This document shows positions 15,253 through 23,172 of a stretch of DNA of 25,308 bases, piece after piece. Position 1 is the first letter of the stretch, and each line of letters begins with the position of its first letter. The DNA is taken from NCBI GenBank assembly GCA_031287845.1, contig JAITSI010000045.1, positions 1 through 25,308 on the forward strand, written 5' to 3'. The stretch comes from Puniceicoccales bacterium (GTDB lineage Bacteria > Verrucomicrobiota > Verrucomicrobiia > Opitutales > JAIRLM01). The translations under genes and the position numbers were made by a program. The notes under the pieces are model-generated. The model was given only the letters and a program-made list of their open reading frames with translations. It ran no database searches and had not been told where the DNA came from.

Positions 15253-16111
15253 AGTTTCTGCGGTTAGACTAAGTACCGAGAGTTATCAAATTGACATACG
15301 TCTCGATGATACGGATGAAGCCCACGAAGCGCGGATGGATCAGATTGTTGAAGTACAAAACGATGAAACTCTTACTGTTGATCAAAAAGAAAAAATCATA
15401 GATTTTATCGAAAACTTAGATGCTGATATCCAACAGCCCGGCGTAACTCAGTTAACAGAGGACGAGGTATCGGAGATCTGGGGGGAACTCGACGAGAAGG
15501 TGGGAGTTGCAATTGTATGTATTGCTGCCGACCCAAGTAATGTTGACACGGTGGATATGAATGTGGCCAGGGAACTACTTGGCGACCTTATGAATAGGTT
15601 GTTTAACGTACTACTAGACCTAAATGAGATACAAAATGAGATGGCTGCGCTCATGGAGCAAGACTCGCTCCAGGGCACCATGAACACCCTTGAACACAAC
15701 ATGAATGCAGCAGAACTGGAAAAGAAAGCGGCGAAATTGGAGAAGGAGGCTGCCGACATAAAGGCTACCTGTACGATAGTGGCAGGCTCCATCCAGGTCG
15801 TCGGCGGAATAGGATCCATGGTCCCCGGCGTAGGCACGGGCATCGGCCAGGTGGGCCAGGGAGCATCCAGCATAGTGACCGGCATTGGGGATCTGTTGGC
15901 GGCCGAAAAAACCTACGATGCGAAGATACTAACAAGTGACGCGCACATGCAGCAGGCAATGGCGCAGACCTCCACCACGATGGCAAGCAAAATGGAAAGT
16001 ACGGCCCAGTCGCTGAGGCAATCCCTGCGGTCCATACTGTCATCCTTCACGGACCTTGCCAAGGGTATGAACCAAGCCACCCTGGGAATCGCCAGCAACA
16101 TAAGCCGTTGA
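15245..16111 (+). CDS. Putative type III secretion translocator (SctB/SctE-like) or secreted hydrophobic protein
   Basis: A 288-residue protein starting at ATG 15245, overlapping the chaperone gene's stop, so translation is probably coupled. The N-terminal 150 residues are acidic and helical with no signal peptide. A coiled-coil segment rich in Ala, Glu and Lys (about 154-173) leads into a glycine-rich hydrophobic stretch (about 174-220, TIVAGSIQVVGGIG through ASSIVTGIGDLLAA). A second amphipathic helical region follows (about 232-276, with MQQAMAQTSTTMASKM). This plan is that of pore-forming translocators such as the IpaC/SipC/YopD/EspB group. Together with the SycD-like chaperone it suggests a translocon inserted in host membranes. 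The first half is more AT-rich than flanking genes. No conserved sequence signature is unique, so the call rests on architecture and neighbour. Confidence 0.6.
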   Translation: MSEVSAVRLSTESYQIDIRLDDTDEAHEARMDQIVEVQNDETLTVDQKEKIIDFIENLDADIQQPGVTQLTEDEVSEIWGELDEKVGVAIVCIAADPSNVDTVDMNVARELLGDLMNRLFNVLLDLNEIQNEMAALMEQDSLQGTMNTLEHNMNAAELEKKAAKLEKEAADIKATCTIVAGSIQVVGGIGSMVPGVGTGIGQVGQGASSIVTGIGDLLAAEKTYDAKILTSDAHMQQAMAQTSTTMASKMESTAQSLRQSLRSILSSFTDLAKGMNQATLGIASNISR

Positions 16112-16137
16112 CGCCGTGGCATTTCGGCCGCCGCCCG

Positions 16138-16947
16138 TCAGACGAACGGGGTGCGCGTCCGGGCGTATTTTTCCTCCAGCTGCTGGGTCTCCCGTTGCCA
16201 ACGGGCATCGTGGATACAGCGCCCTATGCCAAGGCCAGCCCCGACCCCGAAGCACGCGCAGGCGCCCAGGATGCACGGGATCAGCCCGCCGCTGGCTGCG
16301 GTGATGACGCCAACGCCGATGGGGGCCATCGCGACAAAGGGAATCACGATTGCAAACGATCGCCACGCGCCGCTGCACGGCGGTGTCCGCCTGGCATAGC
16401 GCAGCAGCAATTTTTTCTGGCCGTCGTCGAGATTCTCGTCCATCTGGACCCGCATCTGGATCTGGCTGCTGTTGATTTCATCCAGGCCATCGCTGACCTG
16501 CGAGCGCATGGAGCCGCAGCAGGCGCCCAGGCCCAGCGCCTCCTGTGCCAGTTCCCAGCGCGGCACTCCCTTCTCGTCGCAGGCGCTCCGAAAGGTGCTC
16601 CTTCGCCAATCGGCGCCGAACGCGGGAGCGCAATAGGGCATCCGAACCGGACCACCGGCCGGCGGCATTCCCTGCCCGTAGGACTGTCCCAGCGCCGGCT
16701 GCATCTGGTACCCCGGAGGCGTGTAGAACACGGGAGAGTAGGAGCTGGCCATCGGCCCCATCGGCGCCGTCCACTGCAGCGGCACCATCCCCGGCTGCCC
16801 CGGATAGTGCAGCGTCGCAGGACCGCCGGGGGCCTGCATCGGCCGCTGAATTTCATTGCGACTGCCCATTCCCTGCGCCTGTCCCGGTGGAATCGGCCCC
16901 ACCCGCGACACCGAAATCCTAGTCTGTCGTCCCGAATCCATGCTCAT
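16138..16947 (-). CDS. Uncharacterised protein with Pro/Met/Gln-rich N-terminus and C-terminal hydrophobic hairpin
   Basis: About 269 residues from ATG 16947, chosen because GGAG lies six bases upstream; GTG 16974 and the adjacent ATGs are alternatives. The N-terminal 130 residues are low-complexity (repeated P, G, M, Q, Y, e.g. PPGQAQGMG, YTPPGYQMQPALGQSYGQGMPPAGG). A Cys-containing middle follows (ALGLGACCGSMRSQVSDGLDEI). Two closely spaced hydrophobic segments (FAIVIPFVAMAPIGVGVITAAS and LIPCILGACACFGVGAGLGIG) precede a charged coiled tail (WQRETQQLEEKYARTR). No signal peptide is present. A disordered N-terminus followed by a hydrophobic hairpin is the layout of type III-secreted membrane effectors. 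It converges on the translocator gene, ending 26 bases from it. Function unknown. Confidence 0.6.
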   Translation of the reverse strand: MSMDSGRQTRISVSRVGPIPPGQAQGMGSRNEIQRPMQAPGGPATLHYPGQPGMVPLQWTAPMGPMASSYSPVFYTPPGYQMQPALGQSYGQGMPPAGGPVRMPYCAPAFGADWRRSTFRSACDEKGVPRWELAQEALGLGACCGSMRSQVSDGLDEINSSQIQMRVQMDENLDDGQKKLLLRYARRTPPCSGAWRSFAIVIPFVAMAPIGVGVITAASGGLIPCILGACACFGVGAGLGIGRCIHDARWQRETQQLEEKYARTRTPFV

Positions 16948-16974
16948 CATTTTCTCCTGCGCCGTGGGAATCAC

Positions 16975-17136
16975 CGTCCCGCCGGGAAGTCAAGGGGAGG
17001 AAATGGATTCGCGCTTTTTTTTTCAACGGGAACCGGCGGCCGGCGCCACAGGCCAATTCGCCCCGGCACAATCTCCTCCCGCCGGCGCCGCGGGCCAAGT
17101 CCCCGTGCCCTTTTTTCCTCGTACCGTGGCCCGGTC
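16975..17136. other. Intergenic region upstream of the minus-strand gene
   Basis: This unique stretch between the hairpin protein and the repeat element contains a GC-rich tract and T-runs (CGCTTTTTTTTTCAACGGG, CCCTTTTTTCC). It must hold the promoter of the 16138-16947 gene, but I cannot point to a clear -35/-10 pair. No gene is seen. Confidence 0.4.
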
Positions 17137-17649
17137 CTAGGGGCAGGACCCGTAAACCAGGTCCGCCGGTTGACGGTGGGGCTGAGCCCCCCTGGCCCCC
17201 CCGCGAAATGCCGCCGCCATGGCACCGATGGCCTGGGGGAAGCGAAGCTGGGGGCAGGGCCCCAAAATGGGCCCGGCCGGCCCCCGAGGCCCCCTCGCTT
17301 CGCTCGGGACGCCGGACGGACGGGCGCTAGGGACGGTTCCATCCAAAGCTGGCGAGCCGGCCTTTGAATAACCGACATCTGGGGGAAGCGGAGCATGGCG
17401 GAGCTGGGGGCACAGCCCCCAATAGGGCCCGGCCGGCCCTCGAGGCCGCGATGCTTCTGCTATCGCAGCGCGCAGGTCGCCCCGCGTAGCTTTTTCACCA
17501 TCAGGGCCGGCCCGCGGCACTGCCCGCTCCGCCGGGCAGCGCCCGTGAGCGGCCCTTCCCTCAAGAAGTCAAGTTTCTGCACAACAGGGTCCATATTGGT
17601 TATTTTTCCAGATGGAGGTGGAGTGTGGGTTTATGGGACCTGACCCTAG
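17137..17649 (+). mobile_element. MITE-like element with imperfect 22-bp terminal inverted repeats, copy D
   Basis: A 513-base unit bounded by CTAG at both ends. The left end (17137-17158) and the reverse complement of the right end (17628-17649) agree at 19 of 22 bases; the shared core is CAGG(A/T)CCC(G/A)TAAACC after CTAGGG. Inside are several hairpins and the 131-base module (17450-17580) seen in copies A, B and E. No open frame is conserved between copies, so the element looks non-autonomous. CTAG is palindromic, so it could be part of the terminus or a target duplication. The right CTAG contains the TAG stop of the neighbouring foldase gene. No transposase in this window has visibly matching ends. 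Confidence 0.75.
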
Positions 17650-19205
17650 TCCAGCTCTGCCCCGATTTTCTCCTCGATGAACTGGCGCAGGACCAGCTGG
17701 CCCGTTGCGCGTTCGTTTTCCCGTTCCCAGCGCCGCAGCGCCTCCGCGTCGACGGCGGGGACCTGCTTTTCTGCGACGAAGAACAGCTCCAGGTCCGGCC
17801 GGACCAGCGAAAATTCCGACAGTTCCCCCCGCTCCAGCCGGTCAAAGGTGGCAACCCGCTGCAATGGAATGGATTCCGGCAGTTCGGCCAGGGTAAATGT
17901 GCTGGGTTCTCCCGGGTGCAGTCCCAGTTCCCGGGCCAGCGCGGCAAAGTTTTCCCCCTCCGCCAGCCGCCGGGCCATGGTCTCCCGCAGCTCCCGGGCC
18001 CGCTGGGCGAAGAGCCGCACCCGCTCCCGGTTGCGCAGGTCCTGGGCCACCCGCTCCCGCACCTCCTCGAATGGCAGCGGAACGGACGGCGTACGGCCCT
18101 GGTAGAGAAGGATGTGCACGCCGCTGCCGGTCAGGATGGGATTGGAAAAAAAGTGGACCTCGTCCAGGGAAGCCGCCTCGAGCAGCGCCTCCGCGGGGAC
18201 GGGGCCGGTGCCGGGTGGCCTGGCCGGGGGAAAGGGTTCCAGCTCCTGCACGCCGCCGCCCAGCGCCGCCGCCGCGGCGATAATTTCCGGCGAATTGTGG
18301 GCCAGGTCCTTGGAGTAGAGATTGTAGAGAAATTCATTGCCCCGGGCGAAGGCCGGCGAGTGCCAGCGGCGGAATGCCGTGGCGACGCTGTCCCGCCTTT
18401 CCTTTAGGAATGCGGCGTCCGCGCCGGGAAACAGCTCCCCGTGGGACCAGAAAAATTCCGCCAGGTCCGCGTCGGAGGGATCCTCGCCCTCTTCCCCGGC
18501 GAAGGGAAAGGAGACGTGGACGAGCCGGAGCAATTCCGGCGCGTGGAAGCGGTCCCCACCGGCGTCGAAGTGCTCCCGGATGGCTTCCTCGGTCAATTCC
18601 AGCGGCGGATGGAAGTCCTGAAAAGCCAGGCGGGCGGGGTGGAGCGTCCAGCGGGTCTGCAGGTATAGCCACTGGAGCCGTGCCTCGGCGGGCAGGGTGA
18701 AGTCGGCGCAGGCCAGCGTATTTGCCGTCCAGTTCCTGGCCCAGTCCTGGCCCAGCTGGCCCAGCGCCAGGGCTTCGGACCGCGCCGGGTCTGGGTGCAG
18801 GGAGTGGACAAAGTCCCCGTAGCGGCGCAGGGAAAATGCCCCATCCTCCTGGAATGCCGGCCGGCTACGCACGTAGCCCTTTAAAATTTCCCGGCCGGGA
18901 GGCGGGACCTGGAGCCGGCGGACGAGCCAATCCCAGGCGCTGCGGGCAAGGATGGCCCCATCCAGGGAGACGCCGCCGATGCCGTCGAGGTAGAGGCCGA
19001 GGGCGGTCTCCCGGCGCAGGGCGTCCCAGTCCTCCGGGGAGCGGATGGCCACGTCGAAAAATTTTTGCCGGCGCCAGTGGCCACCGGAAACAATTCCCGG
19101 CGATGCCCCGATGGTGAATACGAAGGGAACCACAACCGTGACGAGCAGGGCGGCGAAGAGCCAGCGGCGGTGCCGGGTCAGAAAGCGCTGGATAGCGGTG
19201 ATCAC
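17646..19205 (-). CDS. Membrane-anchored SurA/PpiD-like peptidyl-prolyl isomerase or foldase
   Basis: The 519-residue product starts at GTG 19205. A basic N-terminus (MITAIQRFLTRHRR) and one transmembrane helix (about 14-34, WLFAALLVTVVVPFVFTIGA) place the rest in the periplasm. A SurA_N/PpiD-like helical region (about 60-270) is followed by a PPIC-like segment (about 320-400, DEVHFFSNPILTGSGVHILLYQGRTPSVPLPFEEVRERVAQDL), whose order matches parvulin ends in SurA/PpiD relatives. A second helical region with FAALARELGL closes the protein. The isomerase core looks reduced, so a chaperone role in outer-membrane protein folding may be more likely than catalysis. Its TAG stop is embedded in the repeat element's terminal CTAG. 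The radical SAM gene lies 123 bases upstream on the same strand. Confidence 0.75.
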   Translation of the reverse strand: MITAIQRFLTRHRRWLFAALLVTVVVPFVFTIGASPGIVSGGHWRRQKFFDVAIRSPEDWDALRRETALGLYLDGIGGVSLDGAILARSAWDWLVRRLQVPPPGREILKGYVRSRPAFQEDGAFSLRRYGDFVHSLHPDPARSEALALGQLGQDWARNWTANTLACADFTLPAEARLQWLYLQTRWTLHPARLAFQDFHPPLELTEEAIREHFDAGGDRFHAPELLRLVHVSFPFAGEEGEDPSDADLAEFFWSHGELFPGADAAFLKERRDSVATAFRRWHSPAFARGNEFLYNLYSKDLAHNSPEIIAAAAALGGGVQELEPFPPARPPGTGPVPAEALLEAASLDEVHFFSNPILTGSGVHILLYQGRTPSVPLPFEEVRERVAQDLRNRERVRLFAQRARELRETMARRLAEGENFAALARELGLHPGEPSTFTLAELPESIPLQRVATFDRLERGELSEFSLVRPDLELFFVAEKQVPAVDAEALRRWERENERATGQLVLRQFIEEKIGAELD

Positions 19206-19310
19206 CGGATTCTTCTAGCCGCCCCGCGGGCCCCTTGCCAGAAAAAACGCAGGGCAGCGTTCGAACGACCGTGGCGCGCCCGGCGCTCGGGCCCCATCTG
19301 CGGACCTTGC

Positions 19311-19410
19311 CACCGGCTCCGCCCCATTTCACCTTTCCCAGCCGTCGGCGCCCCGGCATTCCGGGGAAGGGGAATTGGCAAAGGGGACATGGCCCGCCCC
19401 GGATCCTTGG
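19311..19410 (-). repeat. Diverged repeat fragment overlapping the 3' end of the radical SAM gene
   Basis: The plus-strand text TTCCCAGCCGTCGGCGCC, then GGAATTGGCAAAGGGGACAT, follows the order seen in copies C and B (CAGCCATCGGTGCC ... GGATTGGCAAAGGGG). It is a degenerate piece of the repeat family with no terminal CTAG. Confidence 0.5.
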
Positions 19411-20219
19411 CCGCCGGGCCGGATCTGCGGAGTCTGATCCTCGGGGTCCCGGTTCCGATGCCAAGCGGCGATCCATTCCTCTGCCTTTCCGGTGGAAGGG
19501 GCCCAGGGGTGCAGGTCCAGGGCGATTGTGCAGTGACGGCACGTGGCACAGGGCCGGCGCAGGTGGGCGACGAGGCGGCGACCGGGGTTGGCGTAGAGGT
19601 CCAGCCCCGGGTCCTGGGGAATGTTTTGCCCAAATTTCGCATTGTACCAGACCATGCAGTAGGCCGTCGGACAGCGGTAGATGCGGCCTTCGCGCAGGAG
19701 GGCGCAGCCCGCATTGTAGCAGCGGCGGGAAATGATCCTAGGGCTGGAACGGCCCAGCGGGTCCAGCACGCGGGCAAAGCCATCCCGGACCCTGCCATGG
19801 TCGAAGGACAAGGGCACGTGGTGGAAATGGGCCAGTTCCTCGCAGCGTTTGCAGTTTTCATGCAGGGGCGGGTAGAAGGAAATTTCGATGGAACAGGAAT
19901 TTTCCCGGCAGGTCCGCCAAAATTCCTCTCCCATGCGGGGCAGCAGGATACCATTGGTGCATAGGCCGAGGTGGACCTCCGGAAGGCCTTGCCGTGCGAC
20001 GGCGATGAGCTGGGAAATTTGTGGATGCAGCAGAGGCTCTCCGCCGAGGATGCGAAAGCGACGCAGGCTAATTTTTTTCCCAAGCTCGTTGCAATCCCGG
20101 GCCAGCCCCTCCGGGGAGCAAAATTTTTTTGGAGCCAGGGGGCAGAAGTGGGAACAGGCGGCGCAGTTCAAATTACAGTGGTCCACGGCGTGAACCTCCA
20201 TGTATGGCCAGCGTGGCAT
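19329..20219 (-). CDS. Radical SAM domain protein
   Basis: A 296-residue enzyme with the radical SAM cluster motif CNLNCAAC (Cys15, Cys19, Cys22), which binds a [4Fe-4S] cluster for reductive cleavage of S-adenosylmethionine. The ILGGEPLLHP block (SAM-binding GGE) lies at about residues 57-66. LCTNGILLPRMGEEFW and SIEISFYPPLHENC match a known radical SAM family often found beside surface-polysaccharide genes. Further cysteines (about 170-240, CYNAGCALLREGRIYRCPTAYC and CATCRHC) suggest an auxiliary cluster. The substrate is unknown; no glycan or peptide substrate gene is adjacent. The last about 25 residues (from about GHVPFANSPSPECRG) are encoded by repeat-family DNA, so the original C-terminus may have been replaced. 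It lies 41 bases downstream of the pgpH-like gene. Confidence 0.85.
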   Translation of the reverse strand: MPRWPYMEVHAVDHCNLNCAACSHFCPLAPKKFCSPEGLARDCNELGKKISLRRFRILGGEPLLHPQISQLIAVARQGLPEVHLGLCTNGILLPRMGEEFWRTCRENSCSIEISFYPPLHENCKRCEELAHFHHVPLSFDHGRVRDGFARVLDPLGRSSPRIISRRCYNAGCALLREGRIYRCPTAYCMVWYNAKFGQNIPQDPGLDLYANPGRRLVAHLRRPCATCRHCTIALDLHPWAPSTGKAEEWIAAWHRNRDPEDQTPQIRPGGQGSGAGHVPFANSPSPECRGADGWER

Positions 20220-20260
20220 GGGGCAGAGTCCGGCGCAAAAATGGGAAAAAGCAATGGCAA

Positions 20261-22606
20261 TTAGCCATCTCCGCCGGTTTGGGGCACGTAGCTGATGCGG
20301 CTGTGCAGGCTATTGAGCAGGGAGGTGACGATGCAGTCGTGGAGGGTGTGGAGCTGGAGAAAGGTGATGGGGCAGTCGTCCAGCTGTCCGTCGCCGATTT
20401 TGGTCTGGAAGATGGCGTCGACCAGGTCCCCCACGCTCTGGGCCGTAATCTTGTGCAGGCTGCGGCTGGCAGCCTCGCAGGAGTCCACCAGCATGAGGAT
20501 GGCCGACTCCAGGGTCCGGGGCTTGGGTCCGTCGTAGCGATAGAAGCTCTCCTCCACCGCGCCGCTTTCCGCCGCAGGAACTTCGTCACCGCCCGCCTGG
20601 CGCTGCTCCGCCTGCTGCCGCGCCAGGTCGTAGAAGTACTGGATGAGGGTGGTGCCGTGGTGTTCCCGCATCACCTGGATGATCCTGGGGGGAATTCCGG
20701 CCGCGCCGGCAACGTCCATGCCATTGCGCACATGGCTCTTAATGATGAGTGCACTGATGCGGGGGGCCTTTTCCCGGTGGGGATTTTCCGCCATTTGGTT
20801 TTCGATGAAATAGTTGGGCTTGGTGATCTTGCCGATGTCGTGGAACAGCGCCGCCACCCGGCAGATGAGCCAGTTGGCCCCCACCTCCTTTGCCGCCCGC
20901 TCGGCGAGGCTGGCCACCATGAGGCTGTGGTGGTAGGTGCCGGGCGCGTGGAGCTGCAGCTGGCGGAGCAGCCGGTGGTTGAAGTCGGAAAGCTCCTGGA
21001 GCCGGATGTTGCCCGTGAGGAGAAAAATTCGCTCCAGGGGACCGAGCAGGATGCTGGCGAGGATGCCATTGGCCAGTCCCGACGCGACGGCGGCGCCCAG
21101 CTTGGCCAGCCCGATGGACCAGTCCTGGGCGTCGAGAAAGGTAGCGGCCAGCGCGGCCAGGCCCAGGGCCAGCCCGGAAACCGTGCCAATGCGAAGAATT
21201 TGGCCCTTGAAGATGGCACTCCGGCACTGGCCCACGGCGAGCAGCATGCCAAGGAGCAGGACCAGAAAAAAGTCCAGGTTTTTCCCGATCATGAGGGTGA
21301 AGAAGATGTCCAGCAGCAGGGCAAAGGCGGTGCCGATGCAGGGGCCGAGGAGCAGGGCCACGACGGTAACACCTGCCAGGAGCGGGGTCAGGTAGGGAAG
21401 GGCGTGGAATAGGAGGCCGTGGCTGGCAAAGCGATGCGTTTCCCAGAGCAGGGCCGTGCCGCGCAGGGCCAGCAGGTTGCCGAGGAGCAGGACCGTGGCG
21501 AAGGCCAGGCCCTCGCGGAGCGGCCGCGGCCCGGGCAGGGGAAGTGCCCGCAGGATGGCGACGGCGCACTGGAGGGTAAGGAAGGTGAGGAGAAAGTCCC
21601 GCCAGAGCGCATGGTCCACGCCGAGAATGGTCCCGCTGTGCCGGCGCAGCTCCTGGCGGTAGGCGTAGAGCTTTTCCACCTCCAGCGATCCCACGGCGGT
21701 CCCGGAGCCGACCACCACCTCGCCCACCTCCACGGACACCTGCACCGGCTTCACCAACGACCGGGCCAGGGTCTTTTTTTCATCCGTCTTTTCCCGGTCA
21801 TAGGTCAAATTGGGCGCCACGCCGGAGCGGAAGATGTGGAATAGGGCGCTGGCGAGCTCCCGCCGTTCATCCAGGGAGCCGAGCTGGATGCGCAGGTAGA
21901 GCAGGGCCTCCTCCTGGGTGCGCAGGTTTTTTTTGTCGGCCTCGCTGGTGAGGTCCAGGTTCATGAAGTAGTTTTTCTGGCCCGCGGCCGGCGCCTGCAG
22001 GGCGGAATCGACGATGCCGTCGGCCACAACCACCCGGAGCGCGTCCAGGGCCTCGTTCCAGAGGTAGCGGCGGGAGCTGGCGGTGGAATGCAGCAGGATG
22101 GCCTGCAGGTCCTGTTCGGCGATGCTGAACCCCAGCCGCTGGTTCACCGTGCCAACGAACGTTGCCAGCTGCAGCTGCAGCGTCTCCCCGTCCTCCTCCT
22201 CCCGCAACCGCTCGTCCAGGGCGTCGATGTCCACCGCCAGCTGGGTAATCCGCTGGCTAAACTGCTGGAACTGTTCCATTTCCAGCTTGTAGACCGGGGC
22301 AATGCGCAGCGCCTTCCGCTCCCGCAGCTGCTGGGTCTGGATGGCGCTCTCGTAGGAGAAGGCGACCTCGGAGAGGATGGGGGATTTCAGAACCTGGCCC
22401 GGTGCCACGTGCATGCGCAGGGAAGGCTGGCCCAGGAAGCAGATGGCAGTGACCGCGGCGGCCATGGGCAGGGACCAGGCAAGGGACCGGATCCCGGCGG
22501 CGAGGGCGGGAAAAAACTGCCGCAGCGTCCGGCGCGGCACCGCCGTCCGCTGGCGCCGGCATGGGAAAAAGCGTCTTCGCAGATAGGCAAGCGGTCCCTC
22601 TCCCAT
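20261..22606 (-). CDS. 7TM-HD family phosphohydrolase (PgpH/YqfF-like)
   Basis: A 781-residue membrane protein. After one N-terminal helix (about 37-60) comes a large extracytoplasmic 7TMR-HDED domain (about 65-310, with GQVLKSPILSEVAFSYESAIQTQQLRERKA). Seven closely packed membrane helices follow (about 335-520), then a cytoplasmic HD domain with YHHSLMVASLAERAA, FHDIGK (His589-Asp590) and REHHGTTLIQYFY. PgpH-type proteins hydrolyse cyclic di-AMP; whether this one does is inferred from architecture. GGAGG stands eight bases before ATG 22606, a strong start. It is 24 bases downstream of the HIT gene and 41 upstream of the radical SAM gene, so the three are probably cotranscribed. Its usual partner ybeY is not present here. 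Confidence 0.9.
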   Translation of the reverse strand: MGEGPLAYLRRRFFPCRRQRTAVPRRTLRQFFPALAAGIRSLAWSLPMAAAVTAICFLGQPSLRMHVAPGQVLKSPILSEVAFSYESAIQTQQLRERKALRIAPVYKLEMEQFQQFSQRITQLAVDIDALDERLREEEDGETLQLQLATFVGTVNQRLGFSIAEQDLQAILLHSTASSRRYLWNEALDALRVVVADGIVDSALQAPAAGQKNYFMNLDLTSEADKKNLRTQEEALLYLRIQLGSLDERRELASALFHIFRSGVAPNLTYDREKTDEKKTLARSLVKPVQVSVEVGEVVVGSGTAVGSLEVEKLYAYRQELRRHSGTILGVDHALWRDFLLTFLTLQCAVAILRALPLPGPRPLREGLAFATVLLLGNLLALRGTALLWETHRFASHGLLFHALPYLTPLLAGVTVVALLLGPCIGTAFALLLDIFFTLMIGKNLDFFLVLLLGMLLAVGQCRSAIFKGQILRIGTVSGLALGLAALAATFLDAQDWSIGLAKLGAAVASGLANGILASILLGPLERIFLLTGNIRLQELSDFNHRLLRQLQLHAPGTYHHSLMVASLAERAAKEVGANWLICRVAALFHDIGKITKPNYFIENQMAENPHREKAPRISALIIKSHVRNGMDVAGAAGIPPRIIQVMREHHGTTLIQYFYDLARQQAEQRQAGGDEVPAAESGAVEESFYRYDGPKPRTLESAILMLVDSCEAASRSLHKITAQSVGDLVDAIFQTKIGDGQLDDCPITFLQLHTLHDCIVTSLLNSLHSRISYVPQTGGDG

Positions 22607-22630
22607 GTGTTTATCCTCCTCATGGTTCCC

Positions 22631-23110
22631 TCACGGCACGTGGGGAAGCAGCGTGTCGTAGAGATCCTCCAGGGCCTGGGGGAGAACCTTTGTGGCCCCC
22701 ACGACCGGCATGAAGTTGGTGTCACCGTTCCAGCGGGGCACCACGTGGCAGTGCAGGTGGTCGGGCAGACCGGCCCCCGCCGCCCCGCCCACGTTGAAGC
22801 CAATGTTGAACCCGTCGGGCGCCATGGCCCGGACGAGGGTGCGCTGCGCCCTCCGGATCCCGGCCATGAGGCCAGCGGCCTCCCCGTCGTCCAGCTCCGC
22901 CAGGTCCCCCACCCGCCGCACGGGTAGAACGAGCAGGTGTCCCGCGTTGTAGGGGTAGCGGTTCATCAGGATGAATGCGGACGCGTCCCGGTAGAGGAGC
23001 AGGTGCTCCCGCGGGGAAACAGCATCCAGTGCCGCCTCGAAGGGAGCCTTTCGCCTCTCCCGGGGCGTCCGGACATAGCCAATGCGCCAATGGGCGTGCA
23101 AATACCGCAT
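22631..23110 (-). CDS. HIT family nucleotide hydrolase/phosphorylase
   Basis: A 159-residue histidine-triad protein. The active-site motif HLHCHVV (His118, His120, His122) fits H-x-H-x-H-x-x, and the upstream blocks NRYPYNAGHLLVLPVRRVGDLAEL and GFNIGFNVGGAAGAGLPDH are typical of the Fhit/Ap4A phosphorylase-like branch. Such enzymes hydrolyse or phosphorolyse dinucleoside polyphosphates such as Ap4A through a covalent nucleotidyl-histidine. It is the first gene of the HIT-pgpH-radical SAM run; both leading genes act on signalling nucleotides. ATG 23110 opens the frame at MRYLHAHWRIGYV, the usual N-terminus for this branch. Confidence 0.92.
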   Translation of the reverse strand: MRYLHAHWRIGYVRTPRERRKAPFEAALDAVSPREHLLLYRDASAFILMNRYPYNAGHLLVLPVRRVGDLAELDDGEAAGLMAGIRRAQRTLVRAMAPDGFNIGFNVGGAAGAGLPDHLHCHVVPRWNGDTNFMPVVGATKVLPQALEDLYDTLLPHVP

Positions 23111-23172
23111 GAATTGCTAGCCACCCACCCTAGGGCTCCGGATTCCCTTGGCAAGGTCTTTTCTTTCGCCCT

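Noticed and set aside
14344..16947. Genomic island integrated at the tRNA 3' end
   Set aside because: The secretion genes lie on the 5' side of the tRNA, and neither an integrase nor a duplicated tRNA 3' end is visible.
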